From contig SXMI01000057.1 in assembly GCA_005777415.1 (NCBI GenBank), positions 1 through 33,473 of the forward strand: a stretch of 33,473 bases of DNA. The letters run 5' to 3'. Made by a program: the position numbers and the translations under genes. Below the pieces are notes generated by a model, which had not been told where the DNA came from, ran no database searches, and saw only the letters and a list, made by a program, of their open reading frames with translations. Positions 16,915 through 26,924 of the stretch are shown in pieces (position 1 is the first letter of the stretch; each line of letters begins with the position of its first letter). Origin of the DNA: Actinomycetota bacterium. GTDB lineage: Bacteria; Actinomycetota; Acidimicrobiia; Acidimicrobiales; Microtrichaceae.

Positions 16915-18567
16915 ATGGGTGAGCAGGTGGATCTCCTCTCGTGGGGCAGGTCCCCCGAGGAGTGGAGCGCAGGGGCGAGCGCCACGCTCGAACCGGATGT
17001 GCGCGTCGCGGCACGTGAGCTCGAGGAGCACGCCGGCCGGACCGACGCACCGTGGCTGCTCCTCTGGGACCATGCGCTCGGTCGCCCCGATCCCGACGTG
17101 GTCGGGGAGCTGGTCGGCGGTCGGGCGGACGCCTGGCACGCCGGGCTCCTGCTGGGCACGGGAGGGCTCCCCGAGGAGCACGACTACATCCACCCGATCT
17201 GGCCGCTCAGCCTGGACGCCCCTCCGGACCTCGAGGCCGTGTCGTGGCGGATCTCCCTCGACGCCCTACTGGTGCGGACCGAGGTCGTCCGGGTGCTCGG
17301 CTCGCTGGACGGGGCCTTCGAAGGCCGCACCGGTGCGGGGCTCGAGTTCGGGCGACGGCTGATCGACCGGGGCGCCGTGGTCTTCCACACCCCCCGACTG
17401 CTCGGTCCCGTCCGCCGTCCGGTGGCACCCTTGAGCGAGCACGACCGGTTCGTGTTCCTCCGCCGCGTCTTCGGCCGGAAGTGGGTCCGCTACGCCGGTG
17501 CCCGACGCAGCGCCGCCCACCTGCACCCGCTGGTCGTCCGTCAGGCGCTCGAGTCCTCGGCAGCCGCCTGTGCTGCGACCCCCCGCCCACCGGGTGACCC
17601 CGAGATCGTCCTCGAGCGGCCGGCGGTCGCAGTGCCGAAGGATCCATCGGTCACGGTCGTCCTGCCGACGCTCGGCCGCTACGAGTTGCTCCGTCCGGTG
17701 CTCGACCAACTGCGCATCCAGACGGTGCCGGCGCTCGAGGTCCTCGTCGTGGACCAGAACGACCCCGACCGCCGGGAGCTGGACCTCTACGCCGAGTACG
17801 CCGACATCCGCCTGCGACCGATCATCCAGGACGTTCGCGGTCAGTGGATCGCACGCAACGCCGCCGTGCTCGAGTCGCGGGGCGACTGGCTGGCGTTCAT
17901 CGACGACGACTCCGAGGTGGGTCCCGACTTCATCGAGACGCACCTCGAGGGGATCCATCGCTACGACGCCGACCTCTCGACCGGCGCCTCGCTCGCCGTC
18001 ATCGGCGCACCGGTCCCGGACAACTACGCCTTCTTCCGGGTGGCCGACCAGTGGGACTCCGGCAACGGGATGTGCCACCGAGACCTGTTCGCCCGGTTCG
18101 GTCTGTTCGACCAGCAGTTCGACCGCCAGCGTCGGGGTGACGCCGAGTTCGGTCTGCGGGTGCAGCAGGGCGGCGGACTGGTCGTCCACAATCCGCACGC
18201 CATCCGGGTGCACCTGAAGGCTCAGGAGGGCGGACTCCGGACCTTCGGGTCCCTCGACGGGTTCCGCCATCGGGACCGGACCTCACCGCTCCCGTTGCCG
18301 TCGATGGTGTACTACACGAAGCGCTATCACAGCCGCCGACAGGTTCGTGAGGACCTGTTCATCGGGCTCTCCCAGGCGATCGTCCCCTACGAGCTGAAGC
18401 GGCGGGCGACCCCGGCCCAGTGGGCCCGGTTCGTCATGGGCGAGGTGCGTCACATCCCTTCCACCGTTCGTCGTGTTCGAGCCTCGCTCGACATCGCCGA
18501 CGAGATGGTCGCCGCCGGTCCGGAGATCCCCGAGCTCGGCGACGAGCCGGTGCTGCACCGGGACTGA
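16915..18567 (+). CDS. Tandem glycosyltransferase-like protein: N-terminal degenerate GT-A-like region plus C-terminal family 2 glycosyltransferase
   Basis: C-terminal VTVVLPTLGRYELLRPVLDQLRIQTVPALEVLVVDQND, WLAFIDDDSEVGPDF; N-terminal half resembles the acceptor half of GT2 folds. Confidence 0.8.
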   Translation: MGEQVDLLSWGRSPEEWSAGASATLEPDVRVAARELEEHAGRTDAPWLLLWDHALGRPDPDVVGELVGGRADAWHAGLLLGTGGLPEEHDYIHPIWPLSLDAPPDLEAVSWRISLDALLVRTEVVRVLGSLDGAFEGRTGAGLEFGRRLIDRGAVVFHTPRLLGPVRRPVAPLSEHDRFVFLRRVFGRKWVRYAGARRSAAHLHPLVVRQALESSAAACAATPRPPGDPEIVLERPAVAVPKDPSVTVVLPTLGRYELLRPVLDQLRIQTVPALEVLVVDQNDPDRRELDLYAEYADIRLRPIIQDVRGQWIARNAAVLESRGDWLAFIDDDSEVGPDFIETHLEGIHRYDADLSTGASLAVIGAPVPDNYAFFRVADQWDSGNGMCHRDLFARFGLFDQQFDRQRRGDAEFGLRVQQGGGLVVHNPHAIRVHLKAQEGGLRTFGSLDGFRHRDRTSPLPLPSMVYYTKRYHSRRQVREDLFIGLSQAIVPYELKRRATPAQWARFVMGEVRHIPSTVRRVRASLDIADEMVAAGPEIPELGDEPVLHRD

Positions 18568-18568
18568 C

Positions 18569-19762
18569 GTGAAGCTCGCGGTCATCGGCGACACCCAGCA
18601 CTACCGGGACGACCAGGGGCGCCTCTGCGCCCTCGAACCGGTGGTGAACCAGCTCGACCGGTGGGCCGAGCTCTTCGACGAGATCGTCCTGTGTGCACCG
18701 CTCGACCCGGGTCCGCCGCCCGCCGGCTTCGCTCCCTACGGGGCCGCGAACGTCCGGATCGAGCCGCTCCGGAAGGCCGGTGGCAACACGGCGCTCGCCA
18801 AGCTCGGACTGCTGCCCCGGCTCATCCCCTGGGCCGTGGCCACGCGGCGGGTCGCCCGGCAGGTCGACGCCGTCCACCTGAGGTGCCCCTGCAACATCGG
18901 GATGGTGGCGATCTTCTCGACCTGGAAGGCCGTCCGCTACCGCTACGCGCTCTACGCGGGTGTCTGGCACAGCTATGCCGGCGAGCCCCGGTTCTTCGGT
19001 GCCCAGCGCCGTCTCCTGGGGAGCCGGTGGTTCGGCGGTCCGGTGAGCGTCTACGCGGCCGCCGACCCGGAGCACCCCCACCTGGTCCCGTTCTTCAGCC
19101 CGTCCTACTCCGATCGTGACTGGGATGCCGCCGCCCCGGGGGCCGACGCCACGATCGCCCGGATCGAGGACGACGCGTTCCGGGGCCCGTGGGAACTGGT
19201 CACGGTCGGACGACTGACCGTGAACAAGAACCAGGAGACGGTGGTCCGGGCAGCCGCCGAGCTGGTTCGGCGCGGCCTCGACGTCCGGCTCGGTGTCTAC
19301 GGCGACGGCCCCGAGCGACCGCGACTCGAGGCGCTGGCGGCCGAGCTGGGGGCCGGCGAGCAGATCACGTTCCACGGCTCCGTGGGTCACCGCGAGGTCA
19401 TGGCTGCGTTCGCCTCCGCCGACCTGAACCTGCTGTCGACCCGGCAGGAGGGGTACGGCAAGGTGCTGCTCGAGGGCATGATCCACGGTGCGGTGCCGGT
19501 GTTCTCTCGGAGCCCGGTGGCCGACGAGATCGCCGGGGCCGGCGACCGCGGTGTCGTCGTGGACGCCGACGACTGGGCGGCCATGGCCGACGAGGTCGAG
19601 GCGCTCGTCGCCGACCGGCCCCGATGGGCCGCCATGGCCCGTGCCGCCCGGACGTTCTCGGGCACGGTGACGCTGGAGACCTTCCAGCAGCGGGTCCGAT
19701 CGATGCTCGAGTCGCAGTGGGGGGTCCGACTTCCCGCCCCCGACGCACCGGCGGTCCCGTGA
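18569..19762 (+). CDS. Family 4 glycosyltransferase
   Basis: VTVGRLTVNKNQETVVRAAAEL, GDGPERPRLEALAAELG, STRQEGYGKVLLEGMIHGAVPVFSRSPVADEI. Confidence 0.9.
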   Translation: MKLAVIGDTQHYRDDQGRLCALEPVVNQLDRWAELFDEIVLCAPLDPGPPPAGFAPYGAANVRIEPLRKAGGNTALAKLGLLPRLIPWAVATRRVARQVDAVHLRCPCNIGMVAIFSTWKAVRYRYALYAGVWHSYAGEPRFFGAQRRLLGSRWFGGPVSVYAAADPEHPHLVPFFSPSYSDRDWDAAAPGADATIARIEDDAFRGPWELVTVGRLTVNKNQETVVRAAAELVRRGLDVRLGVYGDGPERPRLEALAAELGAGEQITFHGSVGHREVMAAFASADLNLLSTRQEGYGKVLLEGMIHGAVPVFSRSPVADEIAGAGDRGVVVDADDWAAMADEVEALVADRPRWAAMARAARTFSGTVTLETFQQRVRSMLESQWGVRLPAPDAPAVP

Positions 19763-21045
19763 TCCGCTCGGTTCTGCTCGTCACCCAGTACTACCCGCCC
19801 GAGCGCGGCGCGGCGCAGGTGCGACTGGGTGCCATCGTGCGCGAACTCCGGCGCCGGGACCTCGACGTCGAGGTGCTCACGGCGCTGCCGAACTACCCGA
19901 CGGGCCGGATCTTCCCGGGGTGGCGCCAACGGCTCCTGCAGTACCGGGACGAGGACGGCGTCCGGGTCGGGCGGGTGTGGGTCTACGCCGCCATGGGCAG
20001 CGGCCCCGCTCGGATGGCCAACTACCTCTCCTTCGGGTTGACCTCCGTCCTGGGTGTCCTGCGCTCCCGGCGGGCCGACTGGACCGTGGTCGAGTACCCG
20101 ACGCTGTTCGGGGCGCTCCCCGCGGTGGCGCTGTCGCGACTCCGCCGCCGCCGCGTGGCGCTGCTCGTGGCCGACCTGTGGGTGGACTCCATCGTCGAGG
20201 TCGGCGCCGCCGGCGACGGAGTGCTCGTCGCCGTCCTCCGGCGGGTGGAGCGCTGGATGCTCCGTTCGGCCGACCGGGTCACGGCGGTCACCGAGGGGGT
20301 GCGCGACGCGCTCGTCGCCAAGGGGGTGCGTCCCGATCGGCTGGCCTGGCTCCCGAACGGTGCCGACACCGACCTGTTCTCCCCGGGCCCCGAGGACCCC
20401 GCGCTGCGGTCGCGCTTCGGGCTCCGCGACGACTCCGACGTCGTCCTCTACGCCGGCACCCACGGCTACGTCCACGGTCTGGAGGTCGTCCTCGACGCCG
20501 CCGAGGCGCTGGGCGACCGTCCCGTCGAGTTCCTGCTGGTCGGGAGCGGCTCGGAGAAGCCACGCCTGGTCGCCGAGGCGGCCTCACGGGGACTGGCGAA
20601 CGTGGTGTTCGCCGACCCGGTCGACCCGGAGACCGTGGCCGAGCTCCTCCGCACCGCACGGATCTCGCTGGCGACGGTCCGCGAGGGGGACCTGTACCGC
20701 ACCATCCGGTCGGCCAAGATGCTGCCCGCCATGGCCGCAGCGGTCCCCGTCGTCTACAGCGCCGACGACGAGGGGTCGCGCATCGTCCGCCGCGAGGGGG
20801 CCGGCATCGTCACGCCGCCGGGGGACGGGGCGGCACTGGCCGATGCGGTCGCCTCGCTCCTCGACGACCCGGACCGGGCGGCCGCCCTGGGCGCCGCCGG
20901 GCGGGCCTGGGTGGAGTCCGAGGCCAGCTGGCGGCGACTCGTCGGCGACTGGTTGGCCGAGCTCGACCCGGCGGCGGCCGCATCCCCTGGGCCGCCGGCC
21001 GCCCGCCCGGTGGGGTCGTCAGGAGCCGGGGGTCGGTCGTCGTGA
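19759..21045 (+). CDS. Family 4 glycosyltransferase (WbuB/CapM-like)
   Basis: VLLVTQYYPPERGAAQVRLGAIVREL, WLPNGADTDLFSP, VLYAGTHGYVHGLEVVLDAAE; GTGA overlap. Confidence 0.92.
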   Translation: MIRSVLLVTQYYPPERGAAQVRLGAIVRELRRRDLDVEVLTALPNYPTGRIFPGWRQRLLQYRDEDGVRVGRVWVYAAMGSGPARMANYLSFGLTSVLGVLRSRRADWTVVEYPTLFGALPAVALSRLRRRRVALLVADLWVDSIVEVGAAGDGVLVAVLRRVERWMLRSADRVTAVTEGVRDALVAKGVRPDRLAWLPNGADTDLFSPGPEDPALRSRFGLRDDSDVVLYAGTHGYVHGLEVVLDAAEALGDRPVEFLLVGSGSEKPRLVAEAASRGLANVVFADPVDPETVAELLRTARISLATVREGDLYRTIRSAKMLPAMAAAVPVVYSADDEGSRIVRREGAGIVTPPGDGAALADAVASLLDDPDRAAALGAAGRAWVESEASWRRLVGDWLAELDPAAAASPGPPAARPVGSSGAGGRSS

Positions 21046-22439
21046 ATCGTCAGGACCTCTACCGGCGCCTCCCGCTCCCGGCGCAGCAGGCCATGGCGGC
21101 GGCCTACGGCGTCGTCCAACTGCCGATCCGCCACGGCGGACGGTTCCGGTCCGACGTCCGGGACCTCGACGCCCGACAGTGGTGGTCGCCGGACCGCCTG
21201 CAGCGGGACCAGGACCAGCGCGTCCGCGCGATGGTCCTCTGGTGCGCCCACCGGGTGCCCCACTACCGGGACCTGTTCGCCGAGCTGGGACTCGACGCCT
21301 CGGACGTGCGCACCGCAGCCGACCTGGCGCAACTCCCCATGCTCGACAAGGAGACGGTCCGGGCGGATCCCGAGCGGTTCCTGCCGGATCCCCCGCGGCC
21401 GAAGCTCGTGGCGCAGACGACCGGCGGGACGACGGGCACCCCGCTCGCGTACTGGGCCACGAAGGATGCCGTCCGGTTCAACTACGCCACCTACGAGAGC
21501 CGCACCCGGGCCTGGTCGGGGGTCCGCTTCGGTGACCGCATGGCGTCGTTCCACGGTCAGCCCATCGTCCCCGCCGGCCAGGAGCGCGGTCCGTTCTGGC
21601 GCCGCAATCCGGCGTTCAACCAGCTCTACTGCTCCGTGTACCACCTGAGCGACGCCAATCTGCCGGCGTACCTCGACGCCCTGACCGCCTTCCGGCCAGT
21701 GGTGCTCGCCGGCTACACCTCGGCGATCCACCGGCTCGCCCAGTACGTCCTGCGGGTGGGCGACACGGACCGCATCCGGCCCCGGGCGGTGATCGTGAGC
21801 TCCGAGACCCTGCTCCCGGCGGCCCGCGCCGACATCGAGTCGGCGTTCGGTTGTCCCGTCCACAACGCCTACAGCCTGGGCGAGCTCGTGGCCTACGTGT
21901 CCGAGTGCGACTTCGGCTCCATGCACGTGTCGACCGAGTACGGGGTGCTCGAACTGCTCGACACGGACGAGTCGGCGGGGACCGGTCGCCACGAGATCGT
22001 CGCGAGCGGACTGTTCAACCGGGCCATGCCGCTGCTGCGCTACCGGACCGGGGACACGGCGGCGCCGGCGACGACGACCTGCGAGTGCGGACGGGGCCTG
22101 CCGACCGTCGACGAGCTCACCGGCCGCTCCGACGACGTCGTGCACACGCCCGACGGGACGATCGTCGGGCCGGCACCGATGAGCCTGGCCTTCCAGCGGG
22201 TCCCGAATCTCCGCCGGGCGCAGGTCCATCAGGACCGGGTCGAATCGATCCGGGTCCTGGTCGAGGTCGATGAGGACTTCACTGTCGACGACGAGTCGTT
22301 CATGGTCGCCGAGCTCGCCAAGCGGCTGGGCACGGCGCTCGAGATCGACGTGGAACGCGTCGACTCGCTGCCTCGGACCTCTGGCGGCAAGGAGCGCGTC
22401 GTCGTCTCGACCCTCGCCCGGGATCGGGGCGACCGGTGA
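21042..22439 (+). CDS. CapK-like / phenylacetate-CoA ligase-like adenylate-forming enzyme
   Basis: AMP-binding motif QTTGGTTGTPLAYW; YSLGE, CECGRGLPTVDELTGRSDDVV. Confidence 0.9.
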   Translation: MNRQDLYRRLPLPAQQAMAAAYGVVQLPIRHGGRFRSDVRDLDARQWWSPDRLQRDQDQRVRAMVLWCAHRVPHYRDLFAELGLDASDVRTAADLAQLPMLDKETVRADPERFLPDPPRPKLVAQTTGGTTGTPLAYWATKDAVRFNYATYESRTRAWSGVRFGDRMASFHGQPIVPAGQERGPFWRRNPAFNQLYCSVYHLSDANLPAYLDALTAFRPVVLAGYTSAIHRLAQYVLRVGDTDRIRPRAVIVSSETLLPAARADIESAFGCPVHNAYSLGELVAYVSECDFGSMHVSTEYGVLELLDTDESAGTGRHEIVASGLFNRAMPLLRYRTGDTAAPATTTCECGRGLPTVDELTGRSDDVVHTPDGTIVGPAPMSLAFQRVPNLRRAQVHQDRVESIRVLVEVDEDFTVDDESFMVAELAKRLGTALEIDVERVDSLPRTSGGKERVVVSTLARDRGDR

Positions 22440-23563
22440 GCGACCTGCCGGCCGCCACACCGGCGCGTCGTCGGGACGACGATGCGGGTGGTCACCGCAA
22501 GGCCGTGCTGGCCCGGACGAGCGCCAACCCGAGCATCGGCTTCGTCGGCATCCACTCCAACGGCCGGCCCGACCAGCCGGTGAGCCAGAACGAGACCCTG
22601 GCCGAACTCTTCGAGGCGGCGGGCTACCGGACACGCCGGGCGTCCGGCTTCCGGAACCGTTGGTTGCGCACCGCGCACCAGATCGTCGGGATCCTGTCGT
22701 GGCGGCGGACCAACGTGGTGGTCATCGCAGCGTTCTCCGGGCCGTCGTTCCTGATCAGCGAGTTCTCGGTCCCGCTCGCCCGCCTCACCGGGAAGAAGGC
22801 GGTCCTGTTCCTGCACGGCGGGAACCTGACGACCTTCGGCTCGGCGAACCGTCGACGGGTCGAACGGACCCTGCTCGCCGCCGACGCCGTGTTCGCCCCC
22901 TCGCCGTTCCTCGCCCAGACGTTCCGAGACTGGGGCATCGACGTGCACGTGGTGCCGAACGTGCTCCGCCTGGAGCGGTACGAGTACCGCCGCCGTTCGC
23001 CCATCCGTCCCCGCATCATGTGGATGCGCACGTTCCACGAGCACTACGACCCGGTCTCGGCCGTCCGGGCGTTCGCCGCGATCCGCACCGATCGCCCCGA
23101 CGCCACGATGACGATGGCCGGTGCGGACCAGGGGCTGCTCGGCGAGACGGTCGCCGAGGCCGATCGCCTGGGCGTCCGTGATGCCATCACGTTCCCCGGC
23201 TACCTCGACGCCGCCGGCAAACGTGCGGCCTTTGCGGACCACGACGTGTTCCTGAACACGAACCTGGTGGACAACATGCCGGTGAGCGTGCTCGAGGCCG
23301 GCGCCTCCGGTCTGGTCGTCGTGGCCACGGCCGTGGGCGGGATCCCGGCCCTGGTCCGGGACGGCGAGGACGGGGTGCTCGTCGATGCTGGAGACGACGC
23401 CGCCATGGCCCGTACAGTGCTCGAGTTGCTCGACGACGACACGCGGTCGGGCCGGTTGTCGGAAGGAGGCCGGGCGATGGCGGAACGATCGGGCTGGCCG
23501 CAGGTCCACGAGCAGTGGCGTCGCGAGCTCGAGCTGATCCTTCCGAACCGGCGGGTGCGGTGA
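22436..23563 (+). CDS. Family 4-like glycosyltransferase
   Basis: VLFLHGGNLTTF, VVPNVLRLERYEYR, HDVFLNTNLVDNMPVSVLEAGASGLVVVATAVGGIPALV; GTGA overlap. Confidence 0.9.
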   Translation: MSDLPAATPARRRDDDAGGHRKAVLARTSANPSIGFVGIHSNGRPDQPVSQNETLAELFEAAGYRTRRASGFRNRWLRTAHQIVGILSWRRTNVVVIAAFSGPSFLISEFSVPLARLTGKKAVLFLHGGNLTTFGSANRRRVERTLLAADAVFAPSPFLAQTFRDWGIDVHVVPNVLRLERYEYRRRSPIRPRIMWMRTFHEHYDPVSAVRAFAAIRTDRPDATMTMAGADQGLLGETVAEADRLGVRDAITFPGYLDAAGKRAAFADHDVFLNTNLVDNMPVSVLEAGASGLVVVATAVGGIPALVRDGEDGVLVDAGDDAAMARTVLELLDDDTRSGRLSEGGRAMAERSGWPQVHEQWRRELELILPNRRVR

Positions 23564-24231
23564 GCGGCCGCGCCACCACGGTGTCGGTGCGGGAGGCCCG
23601 TGATGCCGACCTGCAGGCGGTGGCCGAACTCCACGTGGCTGCGTTCCCCGAGAGCGTCCTCGGCCAGCTCGGCGTGGAGGCGGTCCGCCGCAACTACGTC
23701 TGGCAGCTCCACGGCCCGCACGACGTGACGGCGCTGGTTGCTGAACTCGACGGTCGTCCGGTCGGATTCCTGTTCGGCGGCGTGTTCCGGGGTTCGACGA
23801 TCGGGTTCGTGAAGTCCCAGAAGTTCTTCCTCGCCCGTCAGGTGCTTCGTCACCCGAAGGTGCTGCTGGACCGGATCGGCCTGAACCGGATCCGCCTCGC
23901 CCTCCGGCTCGTGTCCTCCCGGTGGTCGACACCCGCACCGGAGGTCCCGGCCGCCGTGCCACGGTCGTCGTTCGGCGTGCTGGCGATCGCCGTGGACCCG
24001 ACGGTGCAGGGTCACGGCGTGGGTCGGGAGCTCATGGCCGTGGCATCGGCCACGGCGACCGCCGACGGGTTCGAGTCGATGCACCTGTCGGTGCACCCCG
24101 ACAACCTCCAGGCGGTGTCCTTCTACGAGTCGCTCGGATGGCAGCGGTCGCCCGAGGACGACGGCGGCTGGGTCGGACGGATGCGGATCCCGTTGGACGG
24201 CGCAACCACGGACCCCGCCGGCTCCGGCTGA
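23560..24231 (+). CDS. GNAT family N-acetyltransferase
   Basis: VREARDADLQAVAELHVAAFP, LAIAVDPTVQGHGVGRELMAVASATA, LSVHPDNLQAVSFYESLGW. Confidence 0.9.
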   Translation: MSGRATTVSVREARDADLQAVAELHVAAFPESVLGQLGVEAVRRNYVWQLHGPHDVTALVAELDGRPVGFLFGGVFRGSTIGFVKSQKFFLARQVLRHPKVLLDRIGLNRIRLALRLVSSRWSTPAPEVPAAVPRSSFGVLAIAVDPTVQGHGVGRELMAVASATATADGFESMHLSVHPDNLQAVSFYESLGWQRSPEDDGGWVGRMRIPLDGATTDPAGSG

Positions 24232-24244
24232 TCGTTCGTCGGAC

Positions 24245-24838
24245 TCAGCCGCCCGTGGGGAAGACCCATCCGAACACGCGGCCGATCAGCTCCTCGAGCT
24301 CGTCGGCGGTGCGACGGAACGCCCGGGTGCCCTTGCCCATCGGGTCGACCACGTCGTCGTCGGTGCCGTAGTGGAGCACGGCGCCGGGACGTCGTGCGGC
24401 CGCCGCCCGGGTGCTCCACCCCAGCACCGTCTCGTCGGCTCGCCGGGGACCGACCAGCGATGCCAGGGAGTCCAGCTCGCGGAGCGGGAACGCCCGGTGG
24501 ACGACGGTCGGTGAGAACTCGGCGAGCGACATGAGGTGCGCCCGTTCCATGGTGATGACCAGGTTCGCCCAGTCGACCAGCTCGGGGGTGAGCTGACGGC
24601 TCCGGTGGGCGGAGATGTCCACGCCCCGTCGCGCCATGGCCCGGACCGACCCCGGGTGCACGCCCACGTCGCCGGGGAGGAACCCGGCGGAACCGACGAC
24701 CGCCTGCGCGCCGTGGGCGGTGACCCATGTGTGACCGATCGCCTCGGCCATGGGTGACCGGCACTGGTTCGCGGTGCAGATGAACAGGACCGTCGGCGCG
24801 TCGAGCGGCTTCGGCGAGGGGCCGGTGACGTCGCTCAC
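24245..24838 (-). CDS. Low-molecular-weight protein tyrosine phosphatase
   Basis: P-loop VLFICTANQCRSPMAEA (CX5R); VVDPMGK candidate acid DP loop; GTGA overlap with upstream gene. Confidence 0.9.
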   Translation of the reverse strand: MSDVTGPSPKPLDAPTVLFICTANQCRSPMAEAIGHTWVTAHGAQAVVGSAGFLPGDVGVHPGSVRAMARRGVDISAHRSRQLTPELVDWANLVITMERAHLMSLAEFSPTVVHRAFPLRELDSLASLVGPRRADETVLGWSTRAAAARRPGAVLHYGTDDDVVDPMGKGTRAFRRTADELEELIGRVFGWVFPTGG

Positions 24839-25602
24839 GCCGGACCTCCCTGGCGTGCCCCGGCCCGGTCGGGCGGCGTGGCGCCGTCGCCGCGGAGCGC
24901 GGGTGCGGCCGAGGGCACGGCGGCGGTCACCTCCCGCTCCAGCCAGGTCCCGTCCCGGCCGGTCAGCACGTGACGGACCAACGTGACCACCACGCCCAGG
25001 TCGACCCGGGCCGAGGACCGCTCGACGTACCACCCGTCGATCGCGAGCTTCACGGGCAGGACGACCGAACGGTAGGCGTCGCCGGTCGCATCGGCATCGA
25101 TCGACCGGAGCTCCCACTCGCCGACGACCAGCTGGGTCGGCCCGGCGATCCCGGGCGGAACCCGCAGCACCGCCGCCCAGGCGGGATCGTCCGACTCGAC
25201 GTACGGGGGTGCCTCCGGTCGGGGGCCGAGGAGGCACATGTCGCCGGCGACGACGTTCCACAGCTGGGGGAGCTCGTCGAGGTGCAGCCCGCGGATCCGT
25301 CGCCCGATCGGCGTGATCCGGTCGTCGTCGGAGGAGGTCAGCGAGGCCCCCGTGGCCCGGCCGTCGGCCTGCTCGACCCGCATGGAACGGAGCTTCCACA
25401 TCCCGAACTCGCGCCCACCCCGACCGGAGCGGGGGACCCGGATGAGCGCCGGGCCGCCGTCATGACGGGCCACCAGGGCGCCGATCACGGCGACGACAGG
25501 GGCGCTCAGCACCGCCAGCACGGCGGCGACCACCCGGTCCAGGACGATCCGGAGGCGCAGCCAGGACGAGACCGGCGGCGCCGGATCGTTGCGGGCGGTC
25601 AC
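24835..25602 (-). CDS. Short (PglC-like) undecaprenyl-phosphate sugar-1-phosphate transferase
   Basis: Single N-terminal hydrophobic segment, [32 protein letters not shown]; lacks the large WbaP/WcaJ N-terminal membrane domain. Confidence 0.9.
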   Translation of the reverse strand: MTARNDPAPPVSSWLRLRIVLDRVVAAVLAVLSAPVVAVIGALVARHDGGPALIRVPRSGRGGREFGMWKLRSMRVEQADGRATGASLTSSDDDRITPIGRRIRGLHLDELPQLWNVVAGDMCLLGPRPEAPPYVESDDPAWAAVLRVPPGIAGPTQLVVGEWELRSIDADATGDAYRSVVLPVKLAIDGWYVERSSARVDLGVVVTLVRHVLTGRDGTWLEREVTAAVPSAAPALRGDGATPPDRAGARQGGPA

Positions 25603-25612
25603 GTCGGCACTG

Positions 25613-26773
25613 TCACGACGGCGAGGACACCTCGGACCGGAGCGAGTCCACCACCCGTGCGACGTCACCCTCGCTCAGGCGGGGGTGCAGGGGAAGGCTC
25701 AGCGCGCGATCCGCCAGCTCGTCGGCCACGGGGGTGCCGCCCGGCCCCGGCCCCACGCCCTGTTCGGCGAACCACCCGAAGGTGTGCAACGGGCGGAAGT
25801 GGACGCTGGTGCCGATCCCCTGGGCCTGCAGGGACGCCTGCACGGCGCCCCGATCCGTTCCCTCGGGCAGGACCACGACCATCAGGTGGTCGGCCGAGTC
25901 GGGGTCGGCCTCACCGGGGACCAGACGGACGCCGGGGACGTCTGCGAGCGCACTGCGGTAGGCATCGACGATCTTCCGCCGTCGAGCCTGCAACTCGTCG
26001 AACCGGCGGAGCTGCACCCGAGCGACCGCCGCCAGCACATCGGGGAGGTTGGCCTTGAGCCCGTCGCCGAGCACGTCGTAGCTGAGCGTCTTGGCATCCG
26101 GCCGGTACCGGTTCCAGGCGTCCTTGCTCAGACCGTGGAGGCGGAACGATCGCGCGAAGTCGGCGAGCTCCGGGTCGTCGGTGGCCAGTGCCCCGCCCTC
26201 GGCGCTCGTCAGGTTCTTCGTGGCGTAGAACGAGAAGCAGCACCCGGCGGTGTCCCGGCCGCCGATCAGGCCCCGGTGGTCCCGGGTGCCCATGGCATGC
26301 GCGGCGTCCTCGATCAGCGGGACGCCGGCGACGTGGCACAGGTCGTGGATCGACTTCGGCACGGCGACGCCGGCGAAGTGCACGGCCACGACGGCGTCGA
26401 GCCCGGGCTCGCCGTCGAGCGCCGCTGCGAGCGAGGTCTCGCTGAGGTTGAGCGTGACCGGGTCGATGTCGAGCAGGACCGGCTCGAGTCCTCGGTGGTA
26501 CGCAGCCATGGCGGTCGAGACGAAGGTCCAGGTGGGTACGCCGATACGGGCGCCCCGGGGGAGGCCCAGGTGGGCGACCGCGATCTCCAGCGCAGCCGTG
26601 CACGACGACACGGCCACGACGTGCTCGATGCCGACGTACTCGGCGAGCTCGGCCTCGAGTTGCGCACACTCCTCGCCGGTGGTGATCCAACCGCTGCGCA
26701 GCACGGCGGCAGCGGCCTCCACCTCGTCCTCGGAGATGTCCGGCTCGGAGAATCGGATCACGTCGGTCGACAC
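25613..26773 (-). CDS. DegT/DnrJ/EryC1-type nucleotide-sugar aminotransferase
   Basis: [59 protein letters not shown] start. Confidence 0.92.
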   Translation of the reverse strand: MSTDVIRFSEPDISEDEVEAAAAVLRSGWITTGEECAQLEAELAEYVGIEHVVAVSSCTAALEIAVAHLGLPRGARIGVPTWTFVSTAMAAYHRGLEPVLLDIDPVTLNLSETSLAAALDGEPGLDAVVAVHFAGVAVPKSIHDLCHVAGVPLIEDAAHAMGTRDHRGLIGGRDTAGCCFSFYATKNLTSAEGGALATDDPELADFARSFRLHGLSKDAWNRYRPDAKTLSYDVLGDGLKANLPDVLAAVARVQLRRFDELQARRRKIVDAYRSALADVPGVRLVPGEADPDSADHLMVVVLPEGTDRGAVQASLQAQGIGTSVHFRPLHTFGWFAEQGVGPGPGGTPVADELADRALSLPLHPRLSEGDVARVVDSLRSEVSSPS

Positions 26774-26792
26774 CGCACCTGCCCCTGCGTCC

Positions 26793-26808
26793 GCCGCCCT
26801 CGGGCGGC
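26793..26808 (-). promoter_or_regulatory. Leader hairpin upstream of the aminotransferase
   Basis: GCCGCC-CTCG-GGCGGC inverted repeat about 20 nt upstream of the GTG start. Confidence 0.3.
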
Positions 26809-26887
26809 ACGCCTCGTCGTCGCTCCCGACCCGAGCGTACCGCCGGACCGTCGGAACCGCCCCGTCCGGCCGGGACCGCGGAGAACT

Positions 26888-26916
26888 TTGGTCGCCCTCT
26901 CCGGCCTGAGTAGTCT
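26888..26916 (+). promoter_or_regulatory. Predicted sigma-70-like promoter for the nuo operon (leaderless)
   Basis: TTGGTC - 17 bp - TAGTCT, then 8 nt to the nuoA ATG; no room for a Shine-Dalgarno. Confidence 0.6.
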
Positions 26917-26924
26917 CGCCCCCG

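Noticed and set aside
19189-19758. N-terminal extension of the ORF ending at 21045
   Set aside because: Overlaps the upstream GT in another frame; true start is GTG 19759 in a GTGA overlap.
20754-22634. 626-aa minus-strand ORF
   Set aside because: Antisense to the CapK-like and GT genes; composition typical of a shadow frame.
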